In this document: positions 39,091 through 47,029 of the stretch, in pieces
Layout of the letters: the number at the start of each line of letters is the position of its first letter
Position numbering within the stretch: the stretch's first letter is position 1
Assembly: GCA_937770485.1 (NCBI GenBank)
Contig: CALJHX010000008.1
Location: 32,818 to 96,817 of the forward strand
DNA from: an uncultured Verrucomicrobiae bacterium
GTDB taxonomy: Bacteria; Verrucomicrobiota; Verrucomicrobiia; Limisphaerales; UBA1096
Direction: 5' to 3'
DNA length: 64,000 nucleotides
The notes under the pieces: generated by a model
Databases searched by the model: none
What the model was told of the DNA's origin: nothing
The model's input: the letters and a program-made list of their open reading frames with translations, nothing else
Made by a program: the position numbers and the translations under genes

Positions 39091-40575
39091 ATGAAAACTT
39101 GCCTGACTCCTCTCGCCGCCCTCGCCCTCGTCGCCGTCCTAGGCTCGCTTGGTCTAGCGCAGGAGCTGGAGGCGCCGGACGACGCGCCGCTTGGTCTGGC
39201 GGCCGCACAAAAGAAAGTGTACGTCGTGCCGGTGCGCGAAGACATCATGCCCCCGATCCTCTACGTCATCCGCCGAGGCGTGAAAGAGGCGATGGCAGCC
39301 GAGGCCGACTGCCTCATCCTCGACATGGAGACCAACGGCGGTCGGGTGGACATCACCGAGGAGATTTTTGACATCATAGGCAAGTTCAAGGGCGAGACCG
39401 TCACTTACGTCAACAAGGATGCCTACTCCGCCGGGGCGTTTATAGCTGTAGCCACGGAGAAGATCTACATGGCCCCGCAGAGCGTCATCGGGGCAGCGGC
39501 ACCAATCATGATGAGTCCCACCGGCGGCGTGTCCGAAATGCCCTCAACAATGGAGGTGAAAATGAACTCAGCCATCCGCGCCAAGATCCGGACTCAAGCC
39601 GAGAAAAATGGCTACGCCGTCGATGTGGTTGAGGCGATGGTGGACAAGACCAAAAAACTCGAGCGCGATGGCAAAATCATCTGCGAAGAGGGTGACATCC
39701 TCACGCTGACCAACCTTGAGGCCGAGGCGAAGTACGGCGAGGCCACAACGCGACTTCTTTCCTCCGGCACGGTCGAGAGCATCGACGCGCTCATCATCGA
39801 GCTGGGTTATGACGGGGCGCAGCGGGTCGATGTCGCGCCGCTCGGCGTGGAGGAACTGGGCACATGGATCAACGCCATCAGCCCGATCCTGCTGCTCATC
39901 GGAATCATCGGCTTGTATATCGAGTTCAAGACAGCCGGCTTCGGTGTGTTCGGGGCGGTCGGCATCGCGGCGCTGGTGCTTTACTTCTTCGGCGGCTACG
40001 TCTCCGGGTTGGCCGGCATTGAGTGGGTCGGAATATTCTTGGTAGGGGTGGCGCTAGTTGCGGTGGAACTATTTCTCCTGCCGGGTACCATTTTTATCGG
40101 CCTGATCGGCGTGGTCTGCATGTTCGTTGCCCTGATAATGGGCATGACAGACCTGTACCCCAACATGCCGTGGTTCCCGGCCGGCGAGGGTAAGGGCAAT
40201 AGCATGCCGCAGATCGAGGGCATCCACTTTGCGCTGCCGGACTTCTCCCGGCCGATCCGCGACCTGCTGATTGCCTTCGCCCTGTCGGTGCCGATCATCT
40301 GGGCGCTTGCCAAGTATTTGCCCCAAACCGCCTTCTTTGCCGCGTTCACCTCCTCGGCCGCCAGCGGGGTTGAGTCGGTGGCCGCTGTCGCCGCCGAGCT
40401 CGAGTCGCGCCTTGGCCAAGCCGGCACAAGCACTACGCCGCTAAACCCCGGCGGCAAGGTGATGTTCGGCGACGCCCTGTGCAACGTCATCACCCAGGGT
40501 GAGATGATCGCCGCCGGCACGCCGGTAAAAGTCATCGGCCACCGAGGCAGCGACCTCCTCGTCATCGAGGCCTGA
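39091..40575 (+). CDS. NfeD-type membrane-bound serine protease (ClpP class)
   Basis: A 494-residue long-form NfeD protein. After a signal peptide (ending GLAQ) comes a ClpP-like serine protease domain (LILDMETNGGRVDITEEI; catalytic Ser in DAYSAGAFIA), then four to five membrane helices (ISPILLLIGIIGLYIEF through FVALIMGM) and a C-terminal OB-fold NfeD domain (KVMFGDALCNVI to LVIEA). Long NfeD proteins usually work next to stomatin-type SPFH proteins in membrane quality control; no SPFH gene lies in this window. A CTTGGCCAAG core at 40411 is read as RLGQAG in the helix before the OB fold. Confidence 0.9.
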   Translation: MKTCLTPLAALALVAVLGSLGLAQELEAPDDAPLGLAAAQKKVYVVPVREDIMPPILYVIRRGVKEAMAAEADCLILDMETNGGRVDITEEIFDIIGKFKGETVTYVNKDAYSAGAFIAVATEKIYMAPQSVIGAAAPIMMSPTGGVSEMPSTMEVKMNSAIRAKIRTQAEKNGYAVDVVEAMVDKTKKLERDGKIICEEGDILTLTNLEAEAKYGEATTRLLSSGTVESIDALIIELGYDGAQRVDVAPLGVEELGTWINAISPILLLIGIIGLYIEFKTAGFGVFGAVGIAALVLYFFGGYVSGLAGIEWVGIFLVGVALVAVELFLLPGTIFIGLIGVVCMFVALIMGMTDLYPNMPWFPAGEGKGNSMPQIEGIHFALPDFSRPIRDLLIAFALSVPIIWALAKYLPQTAFFAAFTSSAASGVESVAAVAAELESRLGQAGTSTTPLNPGGKVMFGDALCNVITQGEMIAAGTPVKVIGHRGSDLLVIEA

Positions 40576-40582
40576 GCGCCGG

Positions 40583-41044
40583 ATGGGCAGGGCCAACACC
40601 ATCTACTTCGCCTACGGGTCGAACATGTGCCCGGAGCAAATGGCCAGGCGCTGCCCCGGTGGCCAGGCGCTTGCCCCGGCGGAACTGCGCGACTGGCGGT
40701 TCCTCATCAACACACGCACGTATGCCACGATCGAGGCCCGGCCCGGTGCGGCCACTCACGGCGTGCTCTGGTCGCTGACGCCGGGGCACATCACTGAACT
40801 AGACCACTACGAGGCTGTCGCTGAGGGCATGTACTTCAAAAAAACTCTCATCGTCCAGCGGACTGACGGGCCGGAGGAGGCGCTGGTGTACATCGATCCC
40901 GTTCGTGAGTTTGGCCAACCGGAGCCCGCCTATATCCGGACGATCCTCGACGGCGCAGCCCACTTCGGGTTACCGGCGGAGTACATCGACGGTTTGGCCC
41001 GGGACTGGGATGTAACGAACGCTACTTCCGGGCAGCGGGAGTGA
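40583..41044 (+). CDS. Gamma-glutamylcyclotransferase-like protein
   Basis: A 153-residue GGCT/AIG2-like protein. The YFAYGSNM strand and loop that hold the substrate are at residue 8, and the conserved acidic helix ELDHYEAVAEGMY contains the expected catalytic Glu. Members release 5-oxoproline from gamma-glutamyl amino acids or remove gamma-glutamylamine groups; the exact substrate is not predictable. It starts 7 nt after nfeD and overlaps the M28 peptidase gene by 23 bp at its 3' end in convergent orientation. Confidence 0.85.
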   Translation: MGRANTIYFAYGSNMCPEQMARRCPGGQALAPAELRDWRFLINTRTYATIEARPGAATHGVLWSLTPGHITELDHYEAVAEGMYFKKTLIVQRTDGPEEALVYIDPVREFGQPEPAYIRTILDGAAHFGLPAEYIDGLARDWDVTNATSGQRE

Positions 41045-43937
41045 TAGAGAGTTTCACACGTTTGCCCTTGCGCAACACTTCAATACCCACTGGCTTTCCA
41101 ACTTTCACTGCGTCTATCGCGTAGGTGTAATCGTAAATGTTGGTGATATCCTTGCCGGCGAAATGGACAATGATGTCGCCCCCCTTTAGCCCTGCCTTGT
41201 CGGCCGGGCCGCCGCCGCGCACGTCGGTGAGCAGCACGCCTTTCACGTCCTCCGAGGCGTAGTCCGGGATGGTTCCGAGGTACACGCGGATGGCGTCGCG
41301 ACTGCCGCCTTGGTCGGTTTTTTCGACTTTCAAATAGTCCGGTCGGTCACCGCCCTCGGCCAGATCTCGCACTATATTTGCGGCAAACTTCGTGATCCGC
41401 TTGAGTCCTTCAAAATTCAGCGTGTCGGTGTCGTCGTCTGGCCGATGGTACTCCTTGTGGCTGCCAGTGAACCAGGCTAGCACCGGGATGCCTTTGGGAT
41501 AAAATGACGTCGTGTCAGTCGGAAGATAGGGGTCCTGTTGCAGAGTGAGATCGAATCCAGCAAGGACGTTTCGGCGCTCGATCATTTTTTTCCAAGCACT
41601 TGACGACCCGACGCCCTGCAGCGTGAGCTTGTTGTCTCGGAGCCGGCCGACCATGTCGAAGTTTAGGTAGGCAACGACGTTGGTGAGATTCACCGTCGGA
41701 TTGGCGGCGTAACGCGCCGAGCCGATCAGACCAAGCTCTTCGCCGGACCAAAAGCTGAAGATCACGCCGCGCTGAAACTCCTCCGGCCTGGCCTCCCTTC
41801 GCTTGGCCAGACTGGACGCCATCTCGAGCAATGTCGCTACCCCGGAAGCGTTATCGTCCGCGCCGTTGTGAACCATGCCTTCTTCGCCCTTGACGCCGAA
41901 GCCGCCGGTTTCTCCGCGACCAAGGTGATCGTAGTGCGCGCCGAGCATCACGTACTCGGTTGGCGTATTCGCCGTCGCTGGGCCAACCGGAGGCAACACT
42001 GCGATGAGGTTGCTGTCCTTTTGCCGGATGCGCTTGAGCGAAGTTTTGATACTCAGCACGATGCCTGGCAACGAAAGATTATGAACTGCGTGCGGGTTTT
42101 CCTTGTCGAGCGATGATTGCAGTTGTTTAAGTGACTTGCCGTAAAATTGCACCAGCGAGTTGCCAACTTCGCCGCTGATGGAGATCACCGGAATGCCCGC
42201 ACCGGCCATGCTGCTGTCGAAACTCAGCTTGGCCAGCGCGCCGGGGTTTGGGGAGTTCGGGCCGGTGACTACAATCAGTGCTTTGGCGCCATTGTTGCGG
42301 GCAATGAGTGCCTTGTAGCGAAGGCCGGCGTAACGGTTGAGTTTCTGCCGCCGATCGACTGAAATATCCTCCGGCACGTATCGAAGAACCATTACGATTT
42401 TGTCTTTCACATCGAAGTCGCCGTATGAGTTGTAGCCGACTCCGAGTTCGCCCGGCTTGCTCAGCCCGTAGCCGGCAAAGACCACTTCGCCCTCGACCAC
42501 GCCGTTAGCCGAAAACGCCAACGGCCGGAAATCCTTACCTAACTCGAAGGCTTGGTCTTCGCCGGTGTGGCCTCGGAGGATCATGCGGTTTTCCTGTTTC
42601 ACCAGCTCGACACCGCCGGTGAACTCGAACATGTGGTTAAAGCTGTCCTGCTTGGATCCAATCGGTTGCAGTCCTGCTCTGGCAAGATACTTTCGGATGT
42701 AGTCGGCAGCCTTGCGGATGCCTTCGCTGCCGGTGCGACGGCCCTCCAGATCGTCCGATGCAAGAAAGGTGACGTGTTCTTTCAGGTCATCTATCGAGAC
42801 GTCGGAGGACAGGGTGGGTTGGCCGGATTCGCGTTCCGGTGCTTGGCCAAGCGCGGCCAGTGAGCCCTGATGATTCCATTTGGCGAGAAAAAGTTGTGAC
42901 TGCTCTTCCGGCGTGGCGTTTGAGGTCCAGCAAAGTTGTGTGCCGTCTGGCGAGAAAACTGGTAGGCCATCGAAGCCGGCACGCTCGGTGACACGGATCG
43001 GTTCGTGTTGGCCCAGCGCATCGACTAGGTATAACTCGAAGTTGGTAAAACCAAGTTTGTTGCTGGCGAATATAATATAGTCACCGGACGGATGAAAATA
43101 TGGCGCCCACGACATTGAATCGAAGCTGGTTATTTTGCGGACGTCTGAACCATCGGGTTTCATCGTGTGGATTTCCGCCAACGTACCGGACTTGTTGAAA
43201 CGTCGCCAAACAATCCTCGAGCCGTCCGGCGAGAAAAAAGGGCCTCCATCGTAACCGGGTGTACGGGTCAGTCGTGTCTGTCCTGAGCCGTCGGCGTTCA
43301 TGATGTAAATTTCGCCAAAGTAAGAGAGGTCAATCTTACGGAGTTTTTTCTCCTCGTCGGAGAGGTTATCTGCATAGGCGCTACGGGTGGAACTGAAAAC
43401 AATCCTCGAGCCGTCCGGCGAGAAGCCGGCCTCGGCATCGTAGCCCAATGCGGTGGTGAGTCGGCGCAGATCGGTGCCGTCCGGGTTAGCGGTGAAGATG
43501 TCCATAGTCTCGTCGTAGTCCCACGAGTAACGGCGCTGCTTGCCGGAGGCGCGAAAATCTAGCTCGGCCTTCTGCTTGGCCTTGGTTTGTGGGTCGTGAT
43601 GCGTCGAGCCAAAGAGCACTCGCCCGCCGTTGGGGTGAAAAAATGCGCAGGTGGTCTTGCCGTGTCCAGGCGAGACACGGGCAGAGTCGCCGGTCTCGAA
43701 ATCGAGCGTGTAAATCTGGTAAAACGGATTGCCAGCCTCCCGTTCGCTTTGAAATATCAGCTTGGAGCCGTCGGTGTTGAAGTAGCCTTCGCCGCTGCGC
43801 CGACCCTCGAAGGTGAGTTGCCGGACGCGGGAGAGAAACGTGCCTTGCCCTTCGGCGGCATGCGCACCTTGTAAGGCGGCGGCGAATAGTGTGGCGATAA
43901 GCAGCGCACTTGGCTTGTTGAAAGAATGGCCTTTCAT
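41022..43937 (-). CDS. TolB-propeller / M28 peptidase / PDZ fusion protein
   Basis: A 971-residue exported protein with three parts. After a signal peptide (ending AAHA-type site GAHAAEG) the first 360 residues form a TolB/WD40-like propeller with repeated SPDG-R-I-V-F blades. Next is an M28 metallopeptidase with all five zinc ligands visible (GAHYDH, GADDNASG, the EE of SGEELG, FDMVGR and the late His in KEYHRPDDD), including a PA-like insert. The C-terminus is a PDZ domain (GVLLTDVRGGGPADKAGLKGGD). Broad aminopeptidase activity on extracellular peptides is likely. The ATG at 43937 is preferred to TTG at 43976. Confidence 0.88.
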   Translation of the reverse strand: MKGHSFNKPSALLIATLFAAALQGAHAAEGQGTFLSRVRQLTFEGRRSGEGYFNTDGSKLIFQSEREAGNPFYQIYTLDFETGDSARVSPGHGKTTCAFFHPNGGRVLFGSTHHDPQTKAKQKAELDFRASGKQRRYSWDYDETMDIFTANPDGTDLRRLTTALGYDAEAGFSPDGSRIVFSSTRSAYADNLSDEEKKLRKIDLSYFGEIYIMNADGSGQTRLTRTPGYDGGPFFSPDGSRIVWRRFNKSGTLAEIHTMKPDGSDVRKITSFDSMSWAPYFHPSGDYIIFASNKLGFTNFELYLVDALGQHEPIRVTERAGFDGLPVFSPDGTQLCWTSNATPEEQSQLFLAKWNHQGSLAALGQAPERESGQPTLSSDVSIDDLKEHVTFLASDDLEGRRTGSEGIRKAADYIRKYLARAGLQPIGSKQDSFNHMFEFTGGVELVKQENRMILRGHTGEDQAFELGKDFRPLAFSANGVVEGEVVFAGYGLSKPGELGVGYNSYGDFDVKDKIVMVLRYVPEDISVDRRQKLNRYAGLRYKALIARNNGAKALIVVTGPNSPNPGALAKLSFDSSMAGAGIPVISISGEVGNSLVQFYGKSLKQLQSSLDKENPHAVHNLSLPGIVLSIKTSLKRIRQKDSNLIAVLPPVGPATANTPTEYVMLGAHYDHLGRGETGGFGVKGEEGMVHNGADDNASGVATLLEMASSLAKRREARPEEFQRGVIFSFWSGEELGLIGSARYAANPTVNLTNVVAYLNFDMVGRLRDNKLTLQGVGSSSAWKKMIERRNVLAGFDLTLQQDPYLPTDTTSFYPKGIPVLAWFTGSHKEYHRPDDDTDTLNFEGLKRITKFAANIVRDLAEGGDRPDYLKVEKTDQGGSRDAIRVYLGTIPDYASEDVKGVLLTDVRGGGPADKAGLKGGDIIVHFAGKDITNIYDYTYAIDAVKVGKPVGIEVLRKGKRVKLSITPAARK

Positions 43938-43984
43938 TTCGCCGCTGGTTTTAGTTTCAACTGACTCAATTTTCAACTAAGAGA

Positions 43985-45106
43985 TTGGCCGTGATCCGCA
44001 TTGAGACTGTCGAAAACCGAACACAGCTCTGCGAGTTTATCCGGTTTCCGCTAAGTATTTATAGTAACGGCTCGCCTTGGGTGCCTCCGGTTTGGCGCGA
44101 TGAAATGATGCGACTCGATAGGGCGCGCAGCCCTTTTTTCGAGCACTCGGACGCGGCGTTGTTCCTCGCACGGGACGCCGCTGGCGAGCCGGTTGGGCGT
44201 ATCGCTGCTATTCGTTTCAATCGCCACCTTGAGGTGTACGATGACGACGTTGGTTTCTTCGGTTTCTTTGAATGCATAGACGACGAGTCGGTGTCCAGGC
44301 GGTTGTTTGCGACTGTCGAGGAGTGGTTGCGGGGGCAGGGGCTCAAGCGCATGCGCGGCCCGGCGAGCTTCACCATCAACGAGGAAATCGGGTTGCTGAT
44401 CGAGAATTTCGACGAGCCACCGACGATGCTCACGACGTGGAACCCGCCATACTATCAGCGGCTTGTCGAGTTGGCCGGCTTTACCAAGGTGGAGGATCTG
44501 CTGGCGCGTGAGTTGGCGTTTGCCGACTTGGACGTGAGCTACCTCGAGCGCCTGGCCAAGGCTGGTGCGCGGAACGGCCAAGTGACGATTCGCCCGGCGA
44601 ACCTGGCCAAGCTCGAGACGGAGGTGGAAATCCTTATGAAGATTTACGCCGAGGCGTGGAGTGAAAACTGGGGCGCTGTGCCGATCAGCCATGATGAGTT
44701 CCAGAAACTGGCCGGGGATCTCAAGCCGTTCCTACTGCCGGAGTACACGCTGATCGCCGAGTATGAGGGTGAGCCAGTGGGCATCTGCGTGGCAGTGCCG
44801 GATATCAATGTGGCACTCAAGGCATGCGGCGGCCGACTCGGACCGCTAGGACTGCTTCGCTTTTTACTCGCACGCCGGCGAATTGACCTGATTCGCGGTC
44901 TAGTGATGGGGGTGCTGAAGGCGCATAGGAACAAGGGTATCGAGTCGGCATTTTGCTCAAGGATTGCCAAGGCGCTGATGGGTAGCCGGTATAAGCGGAT
45001 CGAGTTTTCTTGGATGCTCGAGTCGAACTTCCGGGTGCATCGCGTGCTCGAGAGAACCGGTGCCAAAGTGACCAAGCGCTGGCGCATTTACGAGCGCGAG
45101 CTCTAG
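43985..45106 (+). CDS. GNAT-like acyltransferase family protein
   Basis: A 373-residue protein related to the large GNAT-like group with a tandem arrangement: LFLARDAAGEPVGRIAAIRFN resembles the first GNAT beta-hairpin, and KAHRNKGIESAFCSRIAKAL resembles an acetyl-CoA pyrophosphate-binding helix. A region of low complexity joins the halves. Acceptor unknown. No ATG is available; TTG at 43985 or GTG at 43991 are the possible starts. It diverges from the M28 peptidase gene with a 47-bp spacer. The C-terminus overlaps the short zinc-ribbon-like gene on the opposite strand by 4 bp. Confidence 0.78.
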   Translation: MAVIRIETVENRTQLCEFIRFPLSIYSNGSPWVPPVWRDEMMRLDRARSPFFEHSDAALFLARDAAGEPVGRIAAIRFNRHLEVYDDDVGFFGFFECIDDESVSRRLFATVEEWLRGQGLKRMRGPASFTINEEIGLLIENFDEPPTMLTTWNPPYYQRLVELAGFTKVEDLLARELAFADLDVSYLERLAKAGARNGQVTIRPANLAKLETEVEILMKIYAEAWSENWGAVPISHDEFQKLAGDLKPFLLPEYTLIAEYEGEPVGICVAVPDINVALKACGGRLGPLGLLRFLLARRRIDLIRGLVMGVLKAHRNKGIESAFCSRIAKALMGSRYKRIEFSWMLESNFRVHRVLERTGAKVTKRWRIYEREL

Positions 45107-45312
45107 CTTGGCTTGTACTCGACGTCTTTGTCGCAGTTGGGGCAGTGGTACCTGCCTGTGGCTTGCTCTGTGGCATCCAGCTTGAGGCTTTGGCTGAACT
45201 CGGCGCAGTCGACGATTTCCGGGATCAGATCGCGTCGTTCGCTTTTAGGGAACCAGTTCGGGATTAATTGTATGAAGAATCCGGATGGCGGCAGACTTGG
45301 GGTCAGCGGCAC
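45103..45312 (-). CDS. Small protein with a C-terminal CxxC motif
   Basis: A 69-residue frame whose last part reads ATGRYHCPNCDKDVEYKPS, a half zinc ribbon with a single CxxC. The N-terminal 23 residues overlap the end of pyrF in another frame, so the real start may lie later; no convincing start codon or ribosome-binding site is visible in the non-overlapping part. The 45-residue C-terminal part looks coding because it has a compact Cys and acidic residue pattern. It is directly downstream of pyrF. It could be a conserved small protein; the call is tentative. Confidence 0.4.
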   Translation of the reverse strand: MPLTPSLPPSGFFIQLIPNWFPKSERRDLIPEIVDCAEFSQSLKLDATEQATGRYHCPNCDKDVEYKPS

Positions 45313-45964
45313 CAGTGATGGGGCGGCCGATGACCAGCCAGTTTGCTCCGGCTTGGATGGCCTCTGCTGGTGTCATGGTGCGTTTCTGGTCGTTGGCCTG
45401 GCTCCATTCGGGGCGAATGCCGGGCGTAACCAGTTGGACAGTACCGCCCAACTCGGCGCGAAGCATCTCGATTTCCTGTGGCGAACAAACCAGTCCCCGC
45501 AGCCCAGCGTTGGTGGCCAGTTTGGCCAGACGCAACACTTGTTCCTGCACGCTGCCTCCGATGCCCAGCTCGGCAAGGTTGTTGTCGTCCATGCTGGTGA
45601 GCACGGTGACACCAAGTACGAGCGGGGCTTCGGCACGAAGCATGGCGGCCTGCTCATGGGCAGCGTTTTCGGCGGCGGCAAGCATCTCGGTGCCTCCCGA
45701 GGCATGGACGGTGGTCATCTGGACGCCGAGGTCGGTGGCCGCGATGACGGCCTTGGCCACGGTGTTAGGGATATCATTCAGTTTGAGGTCGAGAAACACC
45801 TTCGCGCCGGTCGCTCGTAGTTTGCGGATGACGTCCGGTCCGCTGCTGATGAACAACTGCTTGCCGACCTTGAACGCGCCGACGAGGGGGGCTAGTTCCT
45901 CGGCGAGTTCCAGGGCCTTCTGTGAGCTGGGCATGTCGAGAGCGACGATAATTGGGTTGATCAC
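45245..45964 (-). CDS. pyrF: Orotidine 5'-phosphate decarboxylase
   Basis: Final step of UMP synthesis, decarboxylating OMP without cofactor. The 239-residue protein has the subfamily 1 hallmarks: PIIVALDMPS at the start, the catalytic VFLDLKLNDIPNTVAKAV segment (Lys and two Asp of DLKxxDIP), the VHASGG strand and the phosphate-binding LVIGRPIT near the end. The start at 45964 is an ATG with the core beginning two residues later. Upstream, the LysR gene ends 31 bp before it on the same strand. Confidence 0.95.
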   Translation of the reverse strand: MINPIIVALDMPSSQKALELAEELAPLVGAFKVGKQLFISSGPDVIRKLRATGAKVFLDLKLNDIPNTVAKAVIAATDLGVQMTTVHASGGTEMLAAAENAAHEQAAMLRAEAPLVLGVTVLTSMDDNNLAELGIGGSVQEQVLRLAKLATNAGLRGLVCSPQEIEMLRAELGGTVQLVTPGIRPEWSQANDQKRTMTPAEAIQAGANWLVIGRPITGAADPKSAAIRILHTINPELVP

Positions 45965-45995
45965 GGCGGCAGTCTAGTGGGGTGGGGTTGGATTG

Positions 45996-46910
45996 TCAGC
46001 CGGTTTTGCAGGTCGACTGCGACTCGTCAGCGAGCATTTGCTTTAGATTCCCAACGTGCCATTCGATGCCCTCAACGAACGTCTTGAGCAGTCCCTCGAG
46101 TTTGCCCTGCCACAGCACACCGATCTTGAGCGAAGGGAAGCCGGGTAGCGGAATGGCGCGGACGCCCGACCCGCGCTTGGAGGAGGGTGACACGACACCG
46201 ATGCCGAAGCCGAAGCCCTTGGCCGCGAGTTTCTCCACGAGGTCGAACGAGTTCACCTCGAGCGTCGTGTGCCAGTCCACGCCCGCATTGGTCAGGCCGG
46301 TGCGGAAGATTTTTGTCACCGGCTCGTCCGCTGGCAGGCAAATGAGCGGCTCGGTGATTTTTTGTGTCTCAAACAAGTCGTCGAGCGACCTGATTTTAGA
46401 CGACCGCCGGGCCACCAGCACCAGCGGTATCTCGAGCAGTGAGCGCGCCTCGATGCCGGGCGGTGGTTCCCTCTCTAGGACCGTGACGGCAACGTCGATC
46501 TCGCGCGCGAGTAGGGCGGTCTCCAGTGCCGGTTGGTGGCCTGGCAGAAGCGAAACCCGCAGGTCGGGCCTGTCCTCACGGACTTTTTCCATGATCACTG
46601 GCATGTGCTCGCTCAGGATGATGTGCGACGCGCCAACGCGGACCCGCTGCGATTCCCCGCCGCGAAGGTCATCGGCGGTTTTTTTGAGTTTGCTGAAAAA
46701 CGGCTCGATGAACTCGTAAAGCGCTTGCCCCGTTTCCGTCAGTTTAAACGGGCGGCGATGGAATAGTGTCGCATCGAGGCTCTCCTCAAGTAGCGCAATC
46801 TGCGCGCTGACCGCCGGTTGCTGGATCCCGTATGGGATTTTGCGAACGGCGTTGCTGATGCCCTCGTGCTTGGCCACGTAGTAGAACAGTTCGAGGTGAT
46901 GGATGTTCAT
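45996..46910 (-). CDS. LysR-family transcriptional regulator
   Basis: A 304-residue regulator with an N-terminal winged HTH (MNIHHLELFYYVAKHEGISNAVRKI, recognition helix IQQPAVSAQIALLEESL) and a LysR substrate-binding domain (VRVGASHIILSEHMPVIM, DVAVTVLER). The ATG at 46910 begins the HTH exactly; the frame is open further upstream, but that part encodes no family sequence. Its ligand is unknown. It diverges from the PSCyt1/DUF1549 gene, 119 bp away, and LysR proteins often control such divergent neighbours, so regulation of that gene is plausible inference. Confidence 0.9.
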   Translation of the reverse strand: MNIHHLELFYYVAKHEGISNAVRKIPYGIQQPAVSAQIALLEESLDATLFHRRPFKLTETGQALYEFIEPFFSKLKKTADDLRGGESQRVRVGASHIILSEHMPVIMEKVREDRPDLRVSLLPGHQPALETALLAREIDVAVTVLEREPPPGIEARSLLEIPLVLVARRSSKIRSLDDLFETQKITEPLICLPADEPVTKIFRTGLTNAGVDWHTTLEVNSFDLVEKLAAKGFGFGIGVVSPSSKRGSGVRAIPLPGFPSLKIGVLWQGKLEGLLKTFVEGIEWHVGNLKQMLADESQSTCKTG

Positions 46911-47029
46911 CGGGAGAAAGATCCGGTGGCGGCGCAGCATGACACTTGGCCGAGCGCGGAGCAACTCCGGGGGCTCGATTGCAGATTCGTATTTGCAAGC
47001 GGCCAACGGCGGGGTAGATTCCTGACGTA

